From: Mugil cephalus
Taxonomy: Eukaryota; Chordata; Actinopteri; Mugiliformes; Mugilidae
Direction of reading: 5' to 3'
DNA: 64,000 bases
Assembly: GCF_022458985.1 (NCBI RefSeq)
Contig: NC_061789.1
Location: 9,090,357 to 9,154,356 of the forward strand
Notes under the pieces: generated by a model
Database searches by the model: none
Seen by the model: the letters and a program-made list of their open reading frames with translations, nothing else
Told to the model about the DNA's origin: nothing
In this document: positions 56,001 to 64,000 of the stretch, one piece after another
Position numbering within the stretch: position 1 is the stretch's first letter
Layout of the letters: every line of letters starts with the position of its first letter
Position numbers and translations under genes: made by a program

Positions 56001-56290
56001 ATTCTGTATGTGTCTGTGGTGGTGTCTGGTTCCTCCAGCACAAATCCATCTCTGTCATGTCGGTCTCCCACCAGGTGGAGTACTGCTGCAGCGCCCTCTC
56101 CTGGATGACTGAAGCTCTGTCTCAGAGTAACCTGATTAAAGCCAGCCGCCCGCCTCCGTTCCACAGAGGTAACTCAACATCTAGCAGTGGAAGCAGTTTT
56201 TGTTTCTTATATTTGTGGTTTTAAATGTTTTTAATTACTATTGCTTTTTTTTTTTCTCTTGTAGATCTTTCTCCATTGTCTCCAAGTTGA
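29062..56290 (+). CDS. trpm4: TRPM4 cation channel (28 coding exons, 1258 aa)
   Basis: Ca2+-activated, monovalent-selective cation channel of the plasma membrane. Coding exons: 29062-29139, 37742-37803, 38360-38537, 39619-39799, 41510-41679, 41770-41947, 43637-43701, 44034-44267, 44534-44636, 45360-45478, 45663-45965, 46936-47037, 47290-47418, 47499-47628, 48774-48919, 49016-49128, 50363-50470, 50562-50608, 50802-51034, 51405-51520, 51665-51797, 52288-52462, 52843-53008, 53127-53308, 53713-53845, 54507-54579, 56075-56168, 56265-56290. All phases agree; human TRPM4 is 1214 aa. N terminus [15 protein letters not shown] and [10 protein letters not shown] mark the melastatin region. S1-S4 lie in exons 19-21, S5 starts exon 22 (about 978), pore [10 protein letters not shown] about 1025-1034 as in TRPM4, with an N-C-T glycosylation site after it, S6 about 1061-1089, then the TRP segment YTFSKVQE and a C-terminal coiled coil. 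The start could also be the ATG at 29077. No disrupting mutation seen. Confidence 0.97.
33238..33276. other. Perfect 13-bp hairpin in trpm4 intron 1
   Basis: tctatgtctgcag is followed after 13 bases by its exact complement ctgcagacataga. There is no run of T and no known RNA family; function unknown. Confidence 0.85.
36262..36333 (-). tRNA. Initiator tRNA-Met (CAT), copy 1
   Basis: On the minus strand a 72-base cloverleaf beginning AGCAGAGTGGCGCAGCGGAA, with anticodon loop CCCATAA set in the stem typical of eukaryotic initiator tRNA (GCTGGG/CCCAG), and the GATCGAAA T loop in place of TTCGA. Intact. Confidence 0.95.
36680..36751 (-). tRNA. Initiator tRNA-Met (CAT), copy 2
   Basis: Identical in sequence to copy 1 over all 72 bases, in the second tandem unit. 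Intact acceptor, D, anticodon and T arms. Confidence 0.95.
37080..37150 (-). tRNA. Initiator tRNA-Met, copy 3, D arm damaged
   Basis: 71 bases, one shorter than the other copies. The D region reads GTGGCCGGCGGAAG instead of GTGGCGCAGCGGAAG, which is one base lost and others changed; the rest is identical. Probably a pseudogene or a very poor tRNA, since the change hits the A box. Confidence 0.8.
38573..38865 (+). repeat. Dispersed repeat with accgatcag start, copy 2 (full length)
   Basis: Begins with 'acaccgatcagtcacagcat' and ends with 'ggtggtcataatgttatgcc', the inverse of the family start (ggcataacattatgacc). This shows that the family has inverted ends. It lies in trpm4 intron 3. Confidence 0.8.
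40924..41410 (+). repeat. Dispersed repeat, copy C
   Basis: Third member of the 3671 and 22237 family: gtcttcaacgtttttcaggc followed by 'aagggcccccaaactg'. The right end is decayed. Located in trpm4 intron 4. Confidence 0.78.
42600..43440 (+). mobile_element. 5'-truncated LINE with reverse transcriptase remnant
   Basis: Encodes reverse transcriptase pieces: [20 protein letters not shown] (the LPCGVPQGS region) and, with the catalytic box, [12 protein letters not shown] frame break follows, then a C-terminal remnant and a 3' tail ('aacactttgggtacc', 'tgtataaatac') like that of L2/Rex/Maui-type LINEs. It is a dead 5'-truncated insertion in trpm4 intron 6, in the sense direction. Confidence 0.85.
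46480..46740 (+). mobile_element. Decayed Tc1/mariner-like transposase end
   Basis: The block 'agtcctgaacttaattcaat' matches the typical SPDLNPIE coding segment of Tc1-like transposases, and is followed by 'acattgtggaag' (LW) and a decayed end ('ggttcacttacttttgc'). Stops interrupt it. It lies in trpm4 intron 11. Assignment rests on this one motif and the surrounding order. Confidence 0.55.
48290..48585 (-). repeat. Copy of the 26-kb dispersed repeat
   Basis: Minus-strand homologue of 26195-26545 with the shared blocks given there. Lies in trpm4 intron 14. Confidence 0.78.
49146..50180 (-). mobile_element. Internally deleted non-LTR retrotransposon
   Basis: On the minus strand, from the right: degenerate endonuclease sequence ('[20 protein letters not shown]', then VDERV, '[19 protein letters not shown]', DFNAHVGDD, and [17 protein letters not shown]), followed directly by the end of a reverse transcriptase ORF ('[17 protein letters not shown]', then VEEFKYLG). 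The central reverse transcriptase domain is missing and there are stops and frame breaks. It lies antisense in trpm4 intron 16, and the endonuclease type is common in fish LINEs. Confidence 0.88.
52123..52194 (-). tRNA. tRNA-Gln (CTG)-like, copy 4, in trpm4 intron 21
   Basis: 72 bases on the minus strand, 90 bases before trpm4 exon 22. Acceptor and T arms are intact, but the anticodon stem reads CTGGA/TACAG, with one broken pair, and the D stem has GGAC for GCAC. It shares its flanks with the cluster at 15 kb. Probably a pseudogene or weak gene. Confidence 0.85.
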
Positions 56291-56842
56291 CTCTAACTCC
56301 AGGATCACGTATGCAGGAGTTTCCTCAGGGTCATTTTGTCATTTTGCACATTATTGACTGATCTGCCCTTCATTTCCAGTTGTTTGTTTATTTTGTCCAC
56401 TACTCGTGGTGCATTTTATTTTTATTTTTGCTTTACAAGTAGCTTGTTGTCAACATGCAACATACATAGCTGTTTTTTTATGTGTGTGTAACTTCCTACC
56501 ACTAGGGGGTGTCAAAGTCTGCGATTTGCAACAAATGTGGGGTCTTTAAAAATGTGAAGTCTGGTAATTAACTGACAACGGAAGACAGTCATTACAATAC
56601 AAGATGAAATGCTGTCAAAACCTGCATTCACCACAACAACACCACTCATTATTTTTCAAATGAGATCACTTCTAATGACAGATCCACTAAGACCATTTTA
56701 GTTTTTTGTTTTGCTCTGGGTTTCTGGTCTGCAACCTGCTTTTTATCAACTCCCAGCAGAAAAGATAAATCCACTAAATGGAGCATTTAGCAGCTACAGG
56801 CTACTGTATATATATTGTATATTACATATGTATATCTTTTGA

Positions 56843-56848
56843 AATAAA
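56843..56848 (+). promoter_or_regulatory. Polyadenylation signal AATAAA, likely trpm4
   Basis: AATAAA in gaaataaaagtcaaaatct, about 550 bases after the trpm4 stop. The same stretch is present in the inverted 3' copy at about 4.9 kb. A second AATAAA near 56942 is an alternative. Confidence 0.6.
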
Positions 56849-56849
56849 A

Positions 56850-58300
56850 GTCAAAATCTATCAGAGGTAATGACAGCGTTTGCATCGTTAGTGGTGTAGG
56901 TTTTTTTTTATTTGAATGTCTCTGCAGATACTGTATGTTTCAAATAAAGACTATGCTGAGATTTTTATTAAAGCTGTAGCATAGATATTTACTGTTTTCA
57001 AAACCCATGTCACAGCAAAGACATGTGTGTAATGCTGCTGTATAGACGTTGCTACATGGCTGAAGGCTTTAGGCCTCACTATTACAAACCGGATTTCATA
57101 ATACTCAAGAAAGATCCCATTAAATTACACAAATGTCCCCAATTAAATGTAAGTATGTAGATTTAACTGCAACAGTGGGACTAGTTACAACTTACACCAA
57201 AGCTGGTTTATCTGTGAGGCTGTGACTGAGCAGGTTATTTACTGCCCCAAGTGTCATAATATTCAAATGTAGAATTTAATATTTCATCAGACATAAGTGA
57301 ATTCAAGACGCCGAAATTAACATAGATCTATTCATTCTCATAAAGCCACAGGGAAGTCCCAACAAAAGCGCACACAGTTTATACAAACCGGCGGTACCAT
57401 CTGCACTCATGGTGAACGTGAGGTCTTTGGCCGGATGGATAAAGTGTGTGCGCTCGTTGGTGGGACCCACAGAGAGTGTGCCATGACCAGTGTTTGTGTT
57501 TTGCGGAGACCCGGCTGCATGCGGCTTCCCGGACCACAGTGTGTCTGTGCCCGGCTTCGGGACTCTATGGAGGATAGGGACACGCTGATGAGTGTGACAC
57601 TATCCAGGCCCCTGTGGACATGCAACAGTCCAATATATATAATATATATCAGCAAAATAACTGAAAAATTATCACAATACAATTTTAAATTATTAATATT
57701 AATTAAGCTGACTTTTTTCCCTTCAAAATTTCAACTTTTTTCTCAAAGTGCATGATTTTATTTATTTATTATTTATTTATTTTTCTCATGGGTGGCCCTA
57801 ATACTGGGTTCTGGCCCCATATCTGTGGAGCTGAAGTGACTGTGATTCACTGGGCCACTAAGCTGCACACACAGTTGCAACAATTAAATTTTAACTAATT
57901 TGCTTTAGATAAGTGTAGTGGGTTTGGTAATATTATGAAGTAATAGTATATATAGTAGTATTAGTAGCAGGCTGTTGGTCTTGGGGGGAATAAATCGCCC
58001 TCCGTGCGCCCCCTATGGATCCACGGCGCACCTAACATTTGCCCGCTGCCTATACTTTGGGCTGGTGCTGTTTAAGGTTGCCGAGTATTAATTATTAGGT
58101 GTTTGGTGTCGAAAAAGACAAAAAAAAAAGTGATATGAAGTGAATCTTATGAAGTATTCGGCATACATAAGTTTTTGACTTCAAACATGCTAAACAGCCA
58201 ATCAAATTATTTAATAAAAAAACAACTGCCGGTTAATGCAGTGTATGTGTCATATGTTTGTTTTTCTTACATTTATTTTATTGCTTTTTGCGGTGGAGAG
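56850..58300. other. Intergenic, trpm4 to wipi1
   Basis: The first 450 bases are still homologous to the inverted copy at 4490-4950. A TATTTAT-rich stretch occurs near 57760. I see no gene. Confidence 0.6.
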
Positions 58301-58359
58301 GAATGCTTATGAATGGACGGACACAAACACAGCCCCGTCAGCTAATAACAAAACACTAC

Positions 58360-58709
58360 TCCAGCGTGGACCAATCAAAATGGAGAACAGCGGGAATCTG
58401 GGCCAATCGCAAGAGGCGTAGACGTGACGTATCAGCCATCAGCTGTTCTTGTTTTGCTTCTTTTCTGCTCCTTTTCCTCCCGGACACTCGACCTCTAAAA
58501 TACCCGCATTTGAACTGAAATTTAAAGTCCTTTCCTGCGGTAGAAAGCCGCCGGCTCCTCCTTCGCCCTCTCGCCTGCACCGCACCGCTCGCCGCACATT
58601 TCTTTCTCAAATTGGAGCCGTCTTCAGCCGAAATCGAGCGACGAGGCGGCGCCGATCCCAGGCCTCCAATCCAGGTCGGAGGGAGGGAAGGAGGTCGCTG
58701 GGAATCGGG
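58360..58709 (+). promoter_or_regulatory. Likely wipi1 promoter / 5' UTR, CpG-rich
   Basis: GC- and CpG-rich stretch before the wipi1 start. Two CCAAT motifs (58371 and 58403) and a CRE-like TGACGT (58425-58430) precede it; all spacing is typical of a CpG promoter. There is no TATA box. The exact transcription start is unknown. Confidence 0.6.
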
Positions 58710-61700
58710 ATGGACTCCGAGGAGGTTGCGGGTGGCTGCGGAGGACCGGACGCGCCGGAGGCACCGGACGGACCGGGGCTCCAGTTCTGCTGCGCCTCCT
58801 TCAACCAAGACTCCACGTAAGCAAACGAGCGAGCGGACAAAGAGCGGATGAGTCACAGCGAGATCGATTTCTCCCAATTAGACAAACATTTACTGGGAAA
58901 AAAAAAGAGAAAAAAACAAAAGAAATGATGCAACCGGTCATTCTTCACCAGGTGAAAATCAATCATGTATTTAGGACAAAAAGAGCTCAGTTGATGCATC
59001 TTACCTTAGTCTACTTGTTGTGCAGTTAAAGGGCCACTCCACCATTTTCACTCGGTAAACTTCGTCCGAAAAAACAATGTATTATATATTTTATGCAGCT
59101 GATCCTTCTATTTATTCATATCAAAAGATTAGTTAGAATTATTATTATTATTGTTGTCTGAATAAGATTCAAAATTCAAGTTGTGTTTAATGTCACTTCC
59201 ACAACATGGTATTAAAAACAAAATGTTATTTCTCCCAATCCCACTGTGAATGCTGACAATTCAAACACAATAACTCACTACTCTTGCACCACTACCTACC
59301 ACACTACAAGCTAGTACGACACAGAATCCAAAGAGATGATCTAAACAGAATTTGCAAATTGAACTTTTTTTTTTTTAATAAACACAGATACAACTCTACA
59401 GGTTAATGAAATTGTGCAGAGGAAAGGAGAAACCCGTGTTCAGACCTGGAAGCGATTCTGTGAGGCCAAAACGTCAACATCAAAGACCTGAACACAAACT
59501 TTACTAGTTAAGATAACTAATGTTAGTCGCTGGAAAAAGAGGAAGTGGACGTTATTCAAATGATTCTTGGGGAGATCTCCCTGTGTCATCGAAGCACCTT
59601 GCCACAGCAGTAGTTTTTATTACGTCAGCCCTCTGTGGTCCCCCTACTGGCCTGTGGCCCAATCAACATCCAGCCTGAGTGATCTGATTACAAGTGGCCG
59701 GCATTAAGTACAAATGTGAACACACTCTGGACGCATTTAGGACACGGTTGTGATGCGATCGCTCAGACCCCCGATTCTTTAAGTGTCTCGCGAGGAAATT
59801 TTGTGTTTTTTGGCATTGGTGTGTGTAAATTCAATAGAGCTGTGTGGCTCTGGAGAAGCTCAGAGCTCGTGGGAAGTGTGTATTTTGTAGCTCAACCCCA
59901 ACCGAGGATCCGATAAAGCGCAGATTTTGTCCAGGCCTGCGTTTTTCACTGAACACAAATGGTCTAATGTTGTTAAGACTTATTGTTTTTCAAGCTTGAT
60001 GCAAACCAGGTCTGAAGAACACAATATTTTCTCCTCTGCTGCATCTGGATCTGGTCCCTTTGCTTGTATTAGTTATGGATAAAGTTAGGGTTGCTCTTGC
60101 CGGGAGTGCTGCCGCTCCGCCTTGGATGTAATAGCCACTCTGCTGGAGTTACACAACAAAAACAAAGGTGGAACACTGACATTTAAGGCACCGTGTCGGC
60201 CCCAGTGTTTCTTCAGGGAATAGTTGGGGATCCCTACGATGTCCTGAGTGCAGAAAGTTGCACAGTGTCACACTCAAACCTGCCTCGTTCAGTTAAAGCG
60301 CTGAGTAATCACAGGCGGAACATTGTGAAAGGAGGTCTGGTTTTTATTGAAATATCTGTCTGAGTGTGCGCTTAACCGCCCTCACCTGCAATATTTACAG
60401 TATATGCAGCAGGTGTGATGGCAACAGTTTCTAAACTGCAGAAAAATGTAGATTTTATGTTTTGCCTCCAGTATATAATGACTCTGGGATGTCTCAGAGG
60501 GAAAGCAGCATGCTGTGTCACACACTGCGGTGAATCTATGCTGTATTCCTTTGATTTTTTTGGGTTTTGAAGTTTTGTGCAGGTTATGAGGGGCAGGATA
60601 CGACAGAACAGGAATGTACAGAGAATGAAGGCACGGGTGGCCATTAAGAAAATGACGGGTGTAAAAAATGGAGCGATGTGTCAAACGGGTTAAACGTTGT
60701 CTATCTGGAATACAGCTGCGTCTGCATGTACCACGCAAGGATAACTGCGTGCAGGTTTACACATGTCTTACCCCGAGGTTATGTTCAGTTGACATGCTAG
60801 TTGTCTGTGGGCCCCTTTCTTATTTGATGCTTCATCCCACATACTAAACAAACATGGGTATGATGTTATTTCACAACAAATCGCAGCATGTTACCGCCAT
60901 GATGAAAACGTCGACCCAGGTGCCTCGTGTCATCTCACGGTTGAGGGAATAAAAAGGCAGATTTTAGGTGAAATTTATTAATCAGTAATCCTGTTTTAAA
61001 TTATTTACCAAGCTCAAAGGCCAATCATTCTCCTGCTGCAGCTCTTAAAATGTGTTTTTGTCTTTACATCTCACCCAACTCATCCAGTCGGCGAGGTACT
61101 GCAGAGGGCAGCAAACCCCAAACCTGGTCCTGTTGGAGGTTTCTTCCTCCTCACTGACTATGTAAAAGCAACACATCAAATTTAATTTGGAGAAAATATT
61201 TTGGCAACATTTTCACTATTTTGTGAAATGTCGTAATGTGTGAGCAGCCTAAATGAAGAGTGCAAGGTTTGTGACACTGGAGAGGTGCTGAGAAGGCGGA
61301 GAGACCAGGAAAAGGCAGGAGATGGTTGAGTCCCAGAGGAGGCACAAGGGCTGGTGTAGGAGCGACTGGCAGACAAAGGTTTAGGAGCCACCCTGAAACC
61401 CTTGCTATGCCAAGGCCTGTGGCAGAGTCCAGCGCCAGCTAAGTCTGAGCGAGGTATGGATTGCATGTGGCAGCTGGGAGTGTGCGCTGTAGAAAAAGAT
61501 CTCCATAACCAGATTCTCTGGTCAGACATGGTGCTAGGTCTACAGGCAAGTCATCAGGTTCACAATGGAAGATGCAGGAAGGGTCTCCAGCAGTGGGTCA
61601 AGACGGGTGAAGCACGCGTCTGAACCTGAAGCACCCATTGACCTCAGGACCGTCACTGAGGATGTGTCTCAGTTTGTGTAATGTTGATTCCTAAATGGAC

Positions 61701-63644
61701 TTGAATTACAAGGGATGATCAGATGTACCCGTTCACCAGCAGATTCATTTGGCACCATTTCAGTCCTAATTGCATCGACATCAGAATGAGTCTGAAGCTG
61801 ATGTAACACAACTGTTAAATTTAACCCTTTGACTGGCATTTTAACCATATGGTTGATCTTTTCTTGTAGTAGTAGACAATAAAGTGTTACTTTCTAATTT
61901 TGTACCCATTTTCTAACCATTGCTAGTCGTTCAAATGGTTGAGGATGTTAGTAGTAGTCAGTAGTAGTAGAAGTAGTAGACAATAATAATGCTTAATTTC
62001 TAACCATTGCTAGTCAGTTTGTAAGATACACAAATTTGCCCATGTGTGAACACATTATGTGGCTTTTATACTTTTTGGGCTACAGTGCTTTTGAGCAGAT
62101 GACCATAGCTTGAAAATATACATCATACAGCTTCAATATTTATTTTGTATCAATCTATGATATGTCAAAATACTCAGTTTTAAGTGCACACTATTGACAT
62201 AGATTAAAAATGAGTTCTATTTAATCGTGATTAATCTTAATGTCGAAGTCAAGGGGTTAACTACTTGGGTAAGATTTCACCACTAGATGGCTCCCTTTAA
62301 AAAAAGACTAGAGAAGACAATGTGCCCAAATGTGGAATTTAATGCACTTGAGTCAAAGTATAGTGCCACATTGTTCCTGTGTTTCCAGCTCGAGTATATA
62401 GATGAATTCCTTCTCTGCTAAATGAAACATTGAAAGAAGGCAGAGTTTTCTGGATCCATTCCTCTTGTGTTGATTGTGTGTGTTGTGTGTGTGTTGCAGG
62501 TCACTGGCTCTTGGAACAAAGACCGGCTACAAGTTGTTCTCTTTGACCATGGTGGAAAAACTGGACTGCATCCATGAGAGCGGTCAGTATGGAGCTGGGA
62601 CTCTGCAGTTATGGCAAACCAGCTGGTGTAACATGGTTGAATCAGCACTGGCACCGTTTCATTGAAATTCATGCATTCATCCGTTTGTCAGCCGGTAAAT
62701 GGTGACAAACAGCAACACCAGGAGTTACAGTCAGGTCCCTGGTGGATCATTGACTTCCATTCATTGTGGTTCACGTCACAGACATTAGCGAAACCCTCTG
62801 TTTTTATGTAAACCGAGTCGTCCCTCTGACTCGTGCGTCCCCACACTGGCTTGTAAGCCACGCCACGTCTCCTCAGATTTCCTCTTTTAAAGGAACACCG
62901 AGTTCGGAAAAGACTGGAAGATGCGGGTTAAATTTAATCTCAGCGTATAATCTTTTGGTCAAACTCTGGTTAACCTCTCATTAAAGTTAAACAGATTCCA
63001 TGGAACTTTTTTTTCCTTCTTCTTCTTCTTCTTAAAGGGGAGAAGATGACGAGATTGTTCTTATTCACTTCACCTGTCGGTGGTTTTAACGTGGCTTGTG
63101 ACGTGGTGCACGCACACCGATCAGCCATAACATTAAAACCACTGACAGGAGATGTAAATAACGTTCACCATCTTGTGAGGAAACTTTTGGACCTGGCATT
63201 CATTCATGTGGAGTTGATGCAGCCTGACACAAAACTAAAAAAATAAAAACATGAAGAGCAGCACTAGGTGTTGATCGAAGACACTAATTACTTGCAAACC
63301 ACTCCCTTATCTGTACACCGCTATTGCAAAAACATGAGCCGGCGGCTGAAAAAATATCCAGATTTTTATGATTCATTGTGCTTCCAGGGCATGTTTTGTG
63401 TTCTATTCTATTAACCTGTCTGTCTGCCCTGGCGTGACAGAGTTTATGTTTTAACCCTCCGTGTTCTCCCCCTGCAGAGACCCCAGATGTCTACATCGTG
63501 GAGCGTCTCTTCTCCAGCAGTCTGGTAGTCGTGGTGAGCACCGGCATGCCGCAGCGCATGAACATCTACCACTTCAAGAAGGGGACGGAAATCTGCAACT
63601 ACAGCTATCCGAACAACATCCTTGCTGTCAAGCTCAACAGACAG
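58710..63644 (+). CDS. wipi1: WIPI1, WD40 PI3P-binding autophagy protein, first 3 exons
   Basis: WIPI1 is a PROPPIN: a seven-bladed WD40 protein that binds PI3P on forming autophagosomes. Exons: 58710-58816, 62500-62582, 63478-63644 (119 aa); the gene continues beyond the window. The match is to the first blades: [10 protein letters not shown], then [15 protein letters not shown], then [17 protein letters not shown] and [19 protein letters not shown]. It fits WIPI1 better than WIPI2 because of [16 protein letters not shown] and MNIYHFKKG. The lipid-binding FRRG motif would lie further on and cannot be checked. The N terminus is a Gly/Pro/Asp-rich leader. The start is the first ATG in frame after CpG-rich leader sequence. 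Intron 1 is 3.7 kb and intron 2 is 0.9 kb. Confidence 0.93.
58817..62499 (+). other. wipi1 intron 1
   Basis: No gene recognised. A minus-strand frame at 61182-61529 (115 codons) has low-complexity Ser/Pro composition and no domain; it is likely repeat-derived. The tract at 61860-62000 is rich in 'agtagtag'. Confidence 0.6.
63114..63260 (+). repeat. Dispersed repeat with accgatcag start, copy 3
   Basis: caccgatcagccataacatt followed by accactgacaggag and 'cttttggacctggcattcat', the same order as at 6238. Truncated at the right. Lies in wipi1 intron 2. Confidence 0.78.
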
Positions 63645-64000
63645 GTGAGTGAGACTGATTCACACCAACAAGAAACAAACAAACAAACTTCCATGTGTTG
63701 TTGTAAGGTCAACCGGTCACATCAGATCCCAGTGTTGCCTTAAAGGCCTTAAAGCCTCAGTTAAACTTAATATGATTATTGCTCCATATTCAGGAGCATG
63801 GAAGACATTTATTTGCGTCTCTCCTGTCTTGACTGCTGAGTGACTTCCTCTGCTACTGGGTTCAGGACTTTGCCTCTAACCAACAAACCCAAGTCTGCTA
63901 GGTCAGACAACCACACATCCTCGGCCTTCACACTTAACGCTAGCATCTCCCATAGCTGTAGGTTGACTCAGACTGCAGCGCTTTTGCTGCTTTCAGTTCT

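Noticed and set aside
58817-62499. Frames in wipi1 intron 1, for example 61182-61529
   Set aside because: Low-complexity composition, no domain, no splice-linked partners.

Overview
This is a vertebrate nuclear window, almost certainly from a ray-finned fish and probably a percomorph teleost. The genes are split into many short exons with GT/AG introns. The proteins are animal families: a TRPM4 channel, a WIPI autophagy protein, the ARPC1 subunit of Arp2/3, and a HIPK-like kinase of the kind expanded in fish. The gaps hold typical fish repeats: a Tc1 element, LINE fragments, several short inverted-repeat elements and TG microsatellites. No bacterial, CRISPR or phage-like feature is present. 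Exon boundaries were worked out by hand from splice sites and reading frame. For the three complete genes the exon lengths sum to a whole number of codons.

Layout, left to right. Positions 1-9.3 kb hold no intact gene, but do hold an inverted, broken copy of the trpm4 3' end (about 4.49-5.99 kb, minus strand), a tandem repeat, a mobile element with inverted ends and an internally deleted Tc1 element. At 10.24-13.36 kb (plus) is a complete 13-coding-exon HIPK-like kinase gene (546 aa) with a freshly triplicated 102-bp exon. At 14.9-15.7 kb lie three tandem tRNA-Gln(CTG) copies, one carrying a piece of trpm4 exon 22. At 17.07-20.69 kb (minus) is an eight-exon ARPC1-like gene (363 aa). From 20.7 to 28.9 kb there are only repeats.

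The main gene is trpm4 (plus, 29.06-56.29 kb, 28 coding exons, 1258 aa). Its 8.6-kb first intron holds three antisense initiator tRNA-Met copies; other introns hold two LINE fragments, a further antisense tRNA-Gln copy and smaller repeats. At 58.71 kb a CpG-rich promoter starts wipi1 (plus), of which three exons (119 aa) are inside the window.

The genes are not an operon and do not form one pathway: kinase signalling, branched actin assembly, Ca2+-activated monovalent cation current, and PI3P-dependent autophagy. What links the region is its duplication history. Two separate parts of trpm4 (intron 21/exon 22 with its tRNA-Gln, and exons 27-28 with the 3' UTR) reappear in inverted orientation on the far side of the kinase and ARPC1 genes. 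They are either remains of an old inverted trpm4 paralogue or two independent segmental duplications.
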